Assembly: GCF_000621325.1 (NCBI RefSeq)
Contig: NZ_JHYQ01000018.1
Location: 1-64,000 of the forward strand
DNA: 64,000 nucleotides
Reading direction: 5' to 3'
Source: Thiothrix lacustris DSM 21227
GTDB lineage: Bacteria; Pseudomonadota; Gammaproteobacteria; Thiotrichales; Thiotrichaceae
The notes under the pieces were generated by a model. It was given only the letters and a program-made list of their open reading frames with translations. It searched no databases and had not been told where the DNA came from. Numbering within the stretch: the first letter of the stretch is position 1; every line of letters starts with the position of its first letter. Both the position numbers and the translations under genes were made by a program. This document shows positions 1-6,935 of this stretch, piece by piece.

Positions 1-1
1 C

Positions 2-244
2 GGGAGGACATACGTTGAGATAGGGAGATTCTTCCCGTCCACTAAACGCTGTTCCTGCTGTGGGTTCGTGAAAGAAAACATGCCGCTGGACGTGCGATCG
101 TGGGAGTGCCCCGAATGCGGCACAACCCACGACCGTGACGTGAATGCAGCACGTAACATTTTAGCCGCCGGGCTGGCGGTGTTAGCCTTTGGAGAGAATG
201 TTAGTGGCGATGGCATTTCGGTGTCGTCGTCCTGTTCTCGGTGA
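2..244 (+). CDS. tnpB: TnpB (OrfB) of an IS200/IS605-type element, C-terminal end only
   Basis: The reading frame is open from the window edge and ends at TGA 242-244, so only about 80 C-terminal residues are visible. It carries the TnpB zinc ribbon (CSCC at fragment residues 17-20, then CPEC) followed by HDRDVNAARNIL, the last RuvC-like motif that holds a catalytic Asp. TnpB is an RNA-guided nuclease ancestral to Cas12 that acts with a small RNA read from the element's right end. The tail after NILAAG is short and ordinary for the family. Whether the N-terminal part is intact cannot be seen. Family assignment is firm; activity is unknown. Confidence 0.9.
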   Translation, partial: GRTYVEIGRFFPSTKRCSCCGFVKENMPLDVRSWECPECGTTHDRDVNAARNILAAGLAVLAFGENVSGDGISVSSSCSR

Positions 245-249
245 ATTAG

Positions 250-283
250 GAATCCCCCGGCTTTAGCCGTGGGGAGTAGTCAA
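250..283 (+). mobile_element. Right end of the IS200/IS605-type element with terminal hairpin
   Basis: Six bases after the tnpB stop lies CCCC-CGGC-TTTA-GCCG-T-GGGG (254-274), a stem-loop with one bulged T, followed by GTAGTCAA. Subterminal hairpins followed by a TCAA-type cleavage tetranucleotide are characteristic of single-strand IS200/IS605 ends, so the element probably ends at 283. In TnpB systems the guide RNA (omega RNA) covers this end and its guide is the flanking DNA, here from about 284. Boundary inferred; no left end is in the window. Confidence 0.75.
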
Positions 284-855
284 CCATCACTCCTTTCAAT
301 CGTTTCTAATTGCCGCTGTGCCTGCTGATAACTCAAGCCAGCGATACCTGACAGTTGCATCGACTTACCCAACGAACTCGCCAAAGCCGAGGCAAACACC
401 CGCTGGTAAAACGGCAGCGCTTGCACGTAGACGGGTAACGCCTCATCCAATGATTGGCTAGCTTGCAAGGCTTGTTGAAAACGTTCGCGCCGAGTCGCGA
501 TAAACGCCATGAAGCTCTGATCATGGCTGGCTTCTTCACTCAAGGTCAGCGTCCACGCAAGGTCATTGTGCAACTCACAACAACCAATAACCTGATCAAA
601 CGTGCCTACACTCCATTGCTGTGGTGCCATCAAGGATAACTGGAAACGCTCACCGTAACGGTACAGCCAATAGCTGCGCCCCCTCACCGGCTTGAAGCTA
701 AAGCGGCTTTCCAGAATAAACATTGATGTAAACAACTCAGCAGCAATCTGCTCAACCTGTTTGGGTAAGACAATAACCCCTGACTTCGCCCCACCCAAAG
801 CAGCCAGCACCGGAACCAGCCCTTTGCCTTGTGGGTTTGGATTTTTATACGTCAT
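280..855 (-). CDS. DUF2452-like protein, stop codon supplied by the IS end
   Basis: Protein of 191 residues, ATG 855 with AGGAG seven bases upstream. The central segment SFKPVRGRSYWLYRYGERF followed by LSLMAPQQW (about residues 53-81) resembles the core of DUF2452 proteins, where a tyrosine-rich strand pair precedes an SPxxW-like motif. The second half is helical and not recognised. It lies ten bases downstream of the TIGR03643 gene and is probably co-transcribed with it. The TGA is the complement of 280-282, inside the TCAA end of the adjacent insertion element, so the original C-terminus may have been trimmed or replaced. The function of this family is unknown. Family call is moderate. Confidence 0.6.
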   Translation of the reverse strand: MTYKNPNPQGKGLVPVLAALGGAKSGVIVLPKQVEQIAAELFTSMFILESRFSFKPVRGRSYWLYRYGERFQLSLMAPQQWSVGTFDQVIGCCELHNDLAWTLTLSEEASHDQSFMAFIATRRERFQQALQASQSLDEALPVYVQALPFYQRVFASALASSLGKSMQLSGIAGLSYQQAQRQLETIERSDG

Positions 856-864
856 GCTTTGCTC

Positions 865-1122
865 CTAACGAGTACGCTGCGATGGGCACACAAACCGCCC
901 CACCCCAAACCCGCGCTTGCCGAGGTGCTTAGTGGTGCGCCCCGCCATGCGCTTGCGCCACATCCGAAAACTGGAGGGCTGCATCTGGTCGCGCATCAGT
1001 TTGATGACCGCCGCTTCATTGAGCGCGTATTGGGTTTGAATCGCCTCAAACGGGGTACGATCTTCCCACGCCATTTCAATAATCCGGCCAATATCGGCTT
1101 CTTCCATCTTCCCATCTGCCAT
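865..1122 (-). CDS. TIGR03643/DUF2805 family protein
   Basis: A protein of 85 residues from ATG 1122; a TTG at 1128 is an alternative start. Residues near the N-terminus read DIGRIIEMAWEDRTPFEAI and then MQPSSFRMWRKRMAGR, the hallmark segments of the TIGR03643 (DUF2805) family. Such small basic proteins are frequently encoded close to photolyase/cryptochrome genes, but no function has been shown. The basic C-terminal half (RKRMAGRTTKHLGKRGFG) suggests nucleic-acid contact, which is inference. It is divergent from the SDR gene and shares with it the intergenic region that contains the recurring leader. Confidence 0.8.
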   Translation of the reverse strand: MADGKMEEADIGRIIEMAWEDRTPFEAIQTQYALNEAAVIKLMRDQMQPSSFRMWRKRMAGRTTKHLGKRGFGVGRFVCPSQRTR

Positions 1123-1170
1123 TGCCAATTAATAGTGATATTATCCCGACAAAAACACATTTTGTCACAC

Positions 1171-1292
1171 TCTTGTATAAATACCTGATACCTAGCAAGC
1201 CTAATTGCAAAGTTTAGGTACAATGAAGACACTTGTATAACCTTAATCACTAGACGGAACCCTATCATGCGCATCTGTACAGGCCACTAACC
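1171..1292 (+). promoter_or_regulatory. Leader A, a copy of the recurring TTGTATAA promoter/leader
   Basis: The stretch starts TCTTGTATAAATACC, contains a second TTGTATAA at 1233-1240, and ends in a seven-codon open frame. It aligns almost without gaps to 10271-10365: the distance from TCTTG to the ATG is 96 bases here and 95 there, and AAGACACTT and ATGCGC-TCTG-AC are shared. GTATAAATAC is also a short inverted repeat (GTAT/ATAC). The likeness suggests a common regulator. A MerR-type light-responsive regulator is one guess, from the photolyase-associated neighbours, but nothing in the window identifies it. Confidence 0.6.
1267..1290 (+). other. Seven-residue leader ORF (MRICTGH) before the SDR gene
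   Basis: ATG 1267 begins MRICTGH followed by TAA 1288-1290, two bases before the SDR start codon. The first codons match the start of the 72-residue protein at 10366 (MRVCTLDP), so this is either a truncated relic of that gene or a real leader peptide that couples translation to the SDR gene. The SDR start lacks an obvious Shine-Dalgarno sequence, which favours coupling. Inference only. Confidence 0.35.
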
Positions 1293-2027
1293 ATGACACC
1301 CACGCCCCGCAATGTATTAGTCGCAGGCGCGTCGGGCGGTATCGGGCAAGCCTTTTGCCAGCAACTGGCAGCGCAATTTCCCGACATCCACCTGATTCGC
1401 TTAGCACGTGACACCGACGCGTTGTTACCGTTAAGCATTGCAACGCAAGACATAGGCTTTGATCTCACCGACGAAGCCAGCATGATCAGCGCACTGCAAG
1501 CCCTGCCCGCCAAAGCCGAAATAGATTGGGTTTTTATCGCAACAGGTTGGTTGCACGATAACACGACCCAACCCGAAAAAACCTGGCGCAATCTGGAAGC
1601 TGATCACCTGCTACGCGCTTTCACCCTGAACACCATCGGCCCCGCATTGCTGGTCAAACACTTGCTGGCAACACTTAACCCCAAACACCCGACCACTATC
1701 GGCGTGTTATCCGCACGGGTCGGCAGCATCAGCGACAACCGTTTAGGCGGCTGGCATTCCTACCGCGCCAGCAAAGCCGCGCTGAATATGCTGATTAAAA
1801 ACTTTGCCATTGAATGCAATCGTATGAAGCGCCCAACCATTATCGTGGGCTTACAACCCGGCACCACCGCGACCGCGCTGTCCGCCCCTTTCCAACGCAA
1901 TGTGCCTCCCGAACATTTGCAGACAACCGAATTCACCGCCAAGCACTTGCTTAACGTTATGCAAACGCTACAATTGAGCGATTCAGGGCAGCTTTTCGAT
2001 TTCAAGGGCTTACCCTTCGCACCCTAG
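1293..2027 (+). CDS. Short-chain dehydrogenase/reductase (CsgA/C-factor-like SDR)
   Basis: 244 residues. The N-terminal Rossmann motif is VAGASGGIGQAF (TGxxxGIG type, residues 10-21), followed by an aspartate region typical of cofactor-binding loops and the catalytic tetrad segment with YRASKAALN (Tyr and Lys of the YxxxK motif); the upstream Ser is in LSARVGS. SDRs of this type are NAD(P)H-dependent oxidoreductases; the substrate is unknown. The C-factor-like branch is common near photolyase genes. It stands at the head of a plus-strand series with the HNH and ABC1 genes and has the duplicated leader upstream. No membrane segment or signal peptide. Confidence 0.85.
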   Translation: MTPTPRNVLVAGASGGIGQAFCQQLAAQFPDIHLIRLARDTDALLPLSIATQDIGFDLTDEASMISALQALPAKAEIDWVFIATGWLHDNTTQPEKTWRNLEADHLLRAFTLNTIGPALLVKHLLATLNPKHPTTIGVLSARVGSISDNRLGGWHSYRASKAALNMLIKNFAIECNRMKRPTIIVGLQPGTTATALSAPFQRNVPPEHLQTTEFTAKHLLNVMQTLQLSDSGQLFDFKGLPFAP

Positions 2028-2055
2028 GCGTTGTGTTATCTGAAAGGAAACCTCC

Positions 2056-2325
2056 ATGTACCGAGCCAAACTGCAAGCCCAACTCAAATCCCTCAGCACG
2101 ATTAACCCCACCACCCAATGCTGGGAATGGCAGGGGCAAATCAGCAATAGTGGGCGTGGGCGCATCATGATTCAGGATGACGGAATGCCGCGCACTGTCG
2201 GTGCAGACGATGCCAGTTACATCGCATTTTTCGGGGAAATCCCGCCGAAATCGCTGGTACGCCAAACCTGCGGCAATCGCCTGTGCATCAACCCTGAACA
2301 CCTCGAAGCGATGAAATTGCCATGA
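2056..2325 (+). CDS. Small HNH-type zinc-binding protein
   Basis: 89 residues with a good ribosome binding site (GAAAGGAAACC) before ATG 2056. The C-terminal CGNRLCINPEHLEAM is an HNH_3-type signature (Cys pair, then NPEHL), while the N-terminal CWEWQGQISNSGRGRI segment resembles the first strand of phage and intron HNH nucleases. The central His of the catalytic HNH triad is not obvious: the segment that usually reads aHR or vHR here reads DDASYIAFFGEIP. It may therefore bind DNA or zinc without cutting. Its last codons overlap the ABC1 kinase start by four bases (ATGA), so the two are translationally coupled. Confidence 0.7.
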   Translation: MYRAKLQAQLKSLSTINPTTQCWEWQGQISNSGRGRIMIQDDGMPRTVGADDASYIAFFGEIPPKSLVRQTCGNRLCINPEHLEAMKLP

Positions 2326-3641
2326 GTACCATTGACGAAAAACACAATGCCAGTGTCCCGGCCGGACGGTTGGCACGCATGGCACGCCTAGGCTCACTCG
2401 CTACCGGCGTTGCAGGCGGCATGATTGCCGAAGGCGCACGCCAACTCGCCCAAGGCAACCGCCCCACAGTCAGCGACTTGCTGCTCACCCCGGCGAATGC
2501 CAAGCGCGTGGCCGATGAGTTGGCACGCTTGCGCGGCGCAGCGATGAAAGTCGGGCAACTGCTGTCGATGGATGCGGGCGATATGCTTCCCCCCGAACTC
2601 ACCGAGATCCTCTCGCGGCTGCGTTCCGACGCCAAACCCATGCCGTTAAGCCAACTCGCCAAAGTGCTGGATGAGAATTGGGGCAAAGGCTGGAACACGC
2701 ACTTCCAGCAATTTTCTTTCCAACCCTTAGCGGCGGCTTCCATCGGGCAAGTGCATTCGGCGCAAACCAAAGACGGGCGGCATCTAGCACTGAAAATTCA
2801 GTACCCCGGCGTGCGCGAAAGCATCGGCAGCGATGTGGATAATGTCGCCACCTTGCTGCGCATTTCCGGGCTGATCCCCAAAGGCATCGACTACCAGCAC
2901 CTGTTGGAAGAAGCCAAACTGCAATTGCATCAGGAAGCTGATTATTTGCAGGAAGCGGCGCACATGCGTCATTACCAAACCCTGCTGGCGGATAGCCCTG
3001 AATTTACGATCGCGACAGTGCATGACGATTTCACTACCGTGAATATTCTGGCGATGGATTACATTGGTGGTGTGCCGATTGAATCGCTGTCGAGTGCGCC
3101 GCAAGAAGAGCGTGATCGCGTCATGACCTTGCTGATGAGCTTATTGTTCCGCGAAATCTTCGACTTCCAGCTGGTGCAGACCGACCCGAATTTTGCCAAT
3201 TACCGCTATGACCGCGCCACGCAGCAATTGATCCTGCTCGACTTTGGGGCAACCCGCGCCTACCCCACCAGCATTGCCGAAGGCTACCATCAGGTGATGC
3301 AGGGCGCTGTGCAAAAAGACCGCGCCATGATGGATGCGGGTGCGACGCAAATCGGTTTCTTCCAGGAATTTATTCGCCCGGAACAGCGCGAAGCGGTGCT
3401 GGATTTGTTTGTGCAAGCCTGTGAACCACTACGTTGGGATGGCGTGTATGATTTCGGCACGTCGAATCTGGCAACACGTATCCGCGATGCGGGCATGGCC
3501 TTGAGCATGGAACAGGACTATTGGCATACCCCACCGGCGGATGCGCTGTTTTTGCACCGTAAGCTCGGCGGGCTGTATTTGCTGGCGGCGAAGCTGCGGG
3601 CGCGGGTGGATGTGGGTGGGTTGTTTGCGCAAAGTACTTAG
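2322..3641 (+). CDS. ABC1/ADCK (UbiB/Coq8-like) atypical kinase
   Basis: 439 residues. The family-defining KxGQ segment LRGAAMKVGQLLSMD (about residues 70-84) is followed by an ADCK-type nucleotide loop with PLAAASIGQVHSA, the lysine strand LALKIQYPG, and a C-lobe with QTDPNFANYRY (catalytic-loop equivalent) and LLDFGATR (metal-binding DFG). These proteins support quinone biosynthesis as ATPase-like kinases; the protein substrate here is unknown. It differs from canonical UbiB in lacking the C-terminal membrane helices and in not being beside ubiE/ubiJ. The start overlaps the HNH gene by four bases. Confidence 0.88.
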   Translation: MSTIDEKHNASVPAGRLARMARLGSLATGVAGGMIAEGARQLAQGNRPTVSDLLLTPANAKRVADELARLRGAAMKVGQLLSMDAGDMLPPELTEILSRLRSDAKPMPLSQLAKVLDENWGKGWNTHFQQFSFQPLAAASIGQVHSAQTKDGRHLALKIQYPGVRESIGSDVDNVATLLRISGLIPKGIDYQHLLEEAKLQLHQEADYLQEAAHMRHYQTLLADSPEFTIATVHDDFTTVNILAMDYIGGVPIESLSSAPQEERDRVMTLLMSLLFREIFDFQLVQTDPNFANYRYDRATQQLILLDFGATRAYPTSIAEGYHQVMQGAVQKDRAMMDAGATQIGFFQEFIRPEQREAVLDLFVQACEPLRWDGVYDFGTSNLATRIRDAGMALSMEQDYWHTPPADALFLHRKLGGLYLLAAKLRARVDVGGLFAQST

Positions 3642-3717
3642 TGCAAAGTAAACGACTATCCTAGCGTGGACTCAAAGTGTGGACTACACTAAGCCAACTG
3701 CTATAGGAGATACTGCC

Positions 3718-4053
3718 ATGTACGCAACCAATGTCCGTGAACTCAAGAAAAACCCATCCCTTGCTATGCGCCATGCGCGTACCGCCCCCGTGTTGATTTT
3801 AAAAGGAGATGAACCCGATTCGCTGCTAGTGCATCTGGATGAAACCCTCAGCTGTACCGAAAGTGGTTTGCGCCCCGCATTAGCTGCCAGCTTGTACCGT
3901 GAGGGGCTGATGTCCTTGGGCAAAGCGAGCAAACTCAGTAACTTGAGCATGAGTGACTTCATCCGGCATTTAGGGCATTTGGGCATCGAGATTGCACGAG
4001 TGGATGAAACAACCCCCTATGAAGCCAAAGATTTGTCTGCATGGCTGTCATAA
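3718..4053 (+). CDS. UPF0175-type antitoxin with a Phd-like N-terminus
   Basis: 111 residues from ATG 3718, chosen because TAGGAG lies eight bases upstream; an upstream in-frame start lacks a site. The N-terminal half, MYATNVRELKKNPSLAMRHA followed by APVLILKGDEPDSLLVHL, resembles Phd/YefM antitoxins. The C-terminal half, LRPALAASLYREGLMSLGKASKLSNLS then EFIRHL-like helix, resembles UPF0175. The downstream gene encodes a PIN-like DUF3368 protein and overlaps by 13 bases, the usual order for UPF0175/DUF3368 toxin-antitoxin pairs. It would neutralise the toxin and repress the operon. The two-module arrangement is a notable variant. Confidence 0.78.
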   Translation: MYATNVRELKKNPSLAMRHARTAPVLILKGDEPDSLLVHLDETLSCTESGLRPALAASLYREGLMSLGKASKLSNLSMSDFIRHLGHLGIEIARVDETTPYEAKDLSAWLS

Positions 4054-4535
4054 TCAGCGATACCGGCCCATTGCTAGCACTGGCAGGGGTTGGGCAATTG
4101 TCTCTGTTGCAGATACTATTCCAACAGGTGCTGATTCCGACGGCAGTGTGGCAAGAGTGCCAAGCACAAAGCGATGGCGCAGCACTGGCGCTTGCACAAG
4201 CGCAACAACAGGGATGGTTGGTAGTAAAAACGGTAACAGCACCACAAGATTTCCCAGTCTGTTTGGGGAATGGTGAACAAGAAGCGATGCAGCTTGCCGC
4301 CGAATATCCCACCCCATTATTGATCATGGATGACAGACTGGCACGGCGGGAAGCCCTGCAACGGCGACTGACATTTGTTGGGACAGTGAAAATTCTCTGG
4401 GTGGCGCAACAACGCGGTGTGATTACCGATGCTGTTAGTGTGTTGGATACAATGGCTGCCAATGGGTATTACCTGTCACGGCAATTACTGGAACAGGCAA
4501 GCCAAACGGCAACTGATATTGATGGCTACAACTGA
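4041..4535 (+). CDS. DUF3368 PIN-like toxin
   Basis: 164 residues. MAVIISDTGPLLALAGVGQLSLL begins with the first PIN-domain acidic residue (SDTGPL), continues with a conserved Glu in AVWQEC, and has GNGEQEAMQLA and LLIMDDRLARR carrying the further acidic residues expected at a metal-dependent ribonuclease centre. DUF3368 proteins are predicted PIN toxins paired with UPF0175 antitoxins, as here. Translation is coupled by overlap to the antitoxin. The residues look intact, so the module could be active; no target is predicted. Confidence 0.8.
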   Translation: MAVIISDTGPLLALAGVGQLSLLQILFQQVLIPTAVWQECQAQSDGAALALAQAQQQGWLVVKTVTAPQDFPVCLGNGEQEAMQLAAEYPTPLLIMDDRLARREALQRRLTFVGTVKILWVAQQRGVITDAVSVLDTMAANGYYLSRQLLEQASQTATDIDGYN

Positions 4536-4540
4536 AGCAG

Positions 4541-4684
4541 AGTATTGGTAATGCCATTTCTGCAAACGCTGGTTGCGGAAACATACCCGAAAAATTGTTG
4601 CAACAGCACCCTGATATTGCCCGTACACCCGCACGTTATGGTCTGCGGCCTTCGGAGTGGGAACACTGGTCTGCCTCGCAATAG
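4541..4684 (+). pseudogene. Possible C-terminal gene remnant, unrecognised
   Basis: Between the toxin gene and yjdM one frame without a start codon reads SIGNAISANAGCGNIPEKLL and ends RYGLRPSEWEHWSASQ before TAG 4682-4684. Its composition looks protein-like, but I cannot name a family. It could be the tail of a deleted gene or a chance open frame. No other structure was seen in the rest of this gap. Confidence 0.25.
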
Positions 4685-4741
4685 ACCTTCGGAACGCAAA
4701 TTGTGCTACCCTTGCCGCCTTTTAGCCGAGGTTAAACCCCC

Positions 4742-5083
4742 ATGAGCACTCTGCCAGCCTGCCCCAAATGCGCTTCTGAATACACCTACGAAGACGGTGC
4801 CATGTTCGTCTGCCCGGAATGCGCCCACGAATGGCCACAAGTCGCCACTGCCGATGACACCGACAAAGCCCGCGTGATCAAGGATTCCAACGGCAATATC
4901 TTGCAAGACGGCGATACCGTCACCGTCATCAAAGACCTGAAACTGAAAGGCTCATCACTGGTGGTCAAGGTTGGCACTAAAGTGAAAAATATCCGTCTGG
5001 TCGAAGGCGATCACGATATTGATTGCAAAATTGACGGTATCGGCGCAATGAGCCTGAAATCCGAGTTCGTCAAGAAGATCTAA
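4742..5083 (+). CDS. yjdM: YjdM (PhnA-type) zinc-ribbon protein
   Basis: 113 residues. An N-terminal zinc ribbon (CPKC at 8-11, CPEC at 25-28) is followed by the PhnA C-terminal barrel with [24 protein letters not shown] and ending [10 protein letters not shown], matching the family's usual length. The name PhnA derives from a neighbour of the E. coli phosphonate operon; a role in phosphonate use is not established for this type. It is a stand-alone gene whose 3' end overlaps the convergent sufE gene by 14 bases. Confidence 0.92.
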   Translation: MSTLPACPKCASEYTYEDGAMFVCPECAHEWPQVATADDTDKARVIKDSNGNILQDGDTVTVIKDLKLKGSSLVVKVGTKVKNIRLVEGDHDIDCKIDGIGAMSLKSEFVKKI

Positions 5084-5489
5084 GCGCTTGCGCCTGCGCC
5101 CGCATTTTTTCGACAATCGCATAAATTCCCACATGCCGCGTTGGGCTGAGATTTTCCGCCAGCCGAATGCGATCAAATAACACATCAACGTCCAGATCAA
5201 TGATGTGTTGGGGGGATTTGTGTGCAAACAGATTGACCAGCAAGGCCACCACACCCTTAATAATAGCGGTGTCACAATCGCCCTGAAACACCAGATTGCC
5301 GGGGTGTTGCGGGTCGGGCAAAGCATTCACCCATACCTTGCTCATGCAGGCTTTCACCCGATTATCTTCGGTTTTCTCCGCTTCCGGCATCGGCTCCAAA
5401 GCTTCGCCCAACTCGGTCAGGTATTGGTAACGCTGTTCCCAGTCTTCCAGAAAATCAAAGTCGCTGGCAATGCTGTCGATTTCATCCAT
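5070..5489 (-). CDS. sufE: SufE sulfur acceptor protein
   Basis: 139 residues from ATG 5489 ([17 protein letters not shown]); longer upstream extensions run into sufT. The family motif with the sulfur-accepting Cys is [12 protein letters not shown] (Cys about residue 48). SufE takes persulfide from the cysteine desulfurase SufS and passes it to SufB. It is the last gene of the sufBCDTE operon, eleven bases after sufT. No sufS is in the operon, so the partner desulfurase (SufS or IscS) must be encoded elsewhere. Confidence 0.9.
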   Translation of the reverse strand: MDEIDSIASDFDFLEDWEQRYQYLTELGEALEPMPEAEKTEDNRVKACMSKVWVNALPDPQHPGNLVFQGDCDTAIIKGVVALLVNLFAHKSPQHIIDLDVDVLFDRIRLAENLSPTRHVGIYAIVEKMRAQAQALRSS

Positions 5490-5500
5490 CGCTTGGTGCC

Positions 5501-5827
5501 TTAAAACATATCCAGTTGCAAACGGGCATCTTCGCTCATGCGCGATTGATCCCACGGCGGATTCCACACCAATTCCACGGTGACATCGTTGACTTCTACC
5601 GGGGAATGCGCCGCCGCTTCCACCATACCCGGTAAACTGCCTGCCACCGGGCAGCCGGGGCTGGTCAGGGTCATGCGGATATGCACGTTATTGCCCTCAT
5701 CCAGCGCCAAATCGTAAATCAGCCCAAGGTCATACACATTGACGGGGATTTCCGGGTCATACACTTGGCGGATGGCGTTGATGATTTCGCCACGCAACCA
5801 TTCGCGCTTGGCTTCCAGATCAAGCAT
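5501..5827 (-). CDS. sufT: SufT, MIP18/DUF59 iron-sulfur assembly factor
   Basis: 108 residues with the DUF59 signature DPEIPVNVYDLGLIYD (about 24-39) and TLTSPGCPVAGSLP with the conserved Cys. SufT proteins help mature Fe-S proteins under high demand. Its start overlaps the sufD stop by eight bases, consistent with coupled translation. The C-terminal VWNPPWDQSRMSEDAR is the usual SufT ending. Confidence 0.9.
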   Translation of the reverse strand: MLDLEAKREWLRGEIINAIRQVYDPEIPVNVYDLGLIYDLALDEGNNVHIRMTLTSPGCPVAGSLPGMVEAAAHSPVEVNDVTVELVWNPPWDQSRMSEDARLQLDMF

Positions 5828-6935
5828 CGTTCACTCCCGCAAGGGCGGTAACGCTTGCCAGCCGTTTAGCCAGCAGGGTTTGCGCCTGTTGCTGCAAGGC
5901 GGCAGCGTTACAGGTGTCGATGATTTCGCTGGCAAAGCCATCGCATACCATCAGGGTTGCTTGCGTTTGCGGAATGCCCCGCGCTCGCAAGTAAAACAGC
6001 ATTTCCGGGTCAAGCTGGCCGACAGTCGTGCCGTGGCTGCATTGCACATCATCGGCGTAAATTTCCAGACGTGGGCGGGTGTCGATTTCGGCAGCGCGTG
6101 ACAACAGCAGGTTATCGTTGCTGAGGCGGGCATCGGTTTTTTGCGCATCGGGTTTGACCACGATATTGCCGTTAAACACTGCCTTGCCATTGCCATACAA
6201 AATACCCTTGAAGCGTGCATTACTGCTGCAACCGGGCAAGTTGTGGATCACATCCAAATGCATGTCGTGCGTTTGCTGATCCCCGACGAGGTAAAAACCG
6301 TTGAGGTCGCAATGCGCCCCCGTGCCGCTGAAAGCGACGTGGAACTCGGTGCGTGACCATGCTCCGCCGAAGGCCAGCGTCGTACCGTGATAATGGCTGC
6401 CAGCCGCCTGATTCACATGCAAACTGGACAAATGCCGGGTACGTAGGCTTTCTTGCTGCAAACGCGGGTGTGACAGCCGCGCCCCCGCTTCCAGAAACAC
6501 CTCCACCACCGCGTTATTCAGGCACAAGGTGTCGGATAAATGCGTGTATTGCTCGACCAGTGTCGCGTGTGCGCCCGCTTCCAACACCACCCGTAGGCGC
6601 GGCTGGGCGATGAATTCGCTCTCGAAGCTAAAGCTGACGTGCAGCACTTCCAGCGCTTGCGCCAATACGCTGCCAGCCTTGATGCGGATAGACACACCCT
6701 CGTCGGGTGAATCGGTATTCAGGGTAGTTGCCACCGTGACACTGCCATCCTGCGGTAGCGTCGACAGTTCTGGCATGAAAAAGCCGTTGAGCATGACCAC
6801 GCGCAGGCTCTCCACCGGGGTCAGGCGCAATTGTTCCACGTCATCCGGGGTCAGCAAATCATCTTCCAGCGCAACGGGTTGGAAACTCCCCAGCAAGGTA
6901 GCAATGGCTTCGGGTGAAGTGGGTAAGGTATTCAT
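5820..6935 (-). CDS. sufD: SufD, scaffold component of the SufBCD complex
   Basis: 371 residues, start ATG 6935 overlapping the sufC stop by four bases. The beta-helix core typical of the SufB/SufD family is seen from about residue 130, with LVGDQQTHDMHLDVIHNLPG (the conserved His region), SSNARFKGILYGNGKAVFNG and the C-terminal SHGTTVGQLDPEMLFYLRARGI. SufD with SufB and SufC forms the de novo cluster scaffold. N-terminal region is more variable, as usual. Confidence 0.93.
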   Translation of the reverse strand: MNTLPTSPEAIATLLGSFQPVALEDDLLTPDDVEQLRLTPVESLRVVMLNGFFMPELSTLPQDGSVTVATTLNTDSPDEGVSIRIKAGSVLAQALEVLHVSFSFESEFIAQPRLRVVLEAGAHATLVEQYTHLSDTLCLNNAVVEVFLEAGARLSHPRLQQESLRTRHLSSLHVNQAAGSHYHGTTLAFGGAWSRTEFHVAFSGTGAHCDLNGFYLVGDQQTHDMHLDVIHNLPGCSSNARFKGILYGNGKAVFNGNIVVKPDAQKTDARLSNDNLLLSRAAEIDTRPRLEIYADDVQCSHGTTVGQLDPEMLFYLRARGIPQTQATLMVCDGFASEIIDTCNAAALQQQAQTLLAKRLASVTALAGVNDA

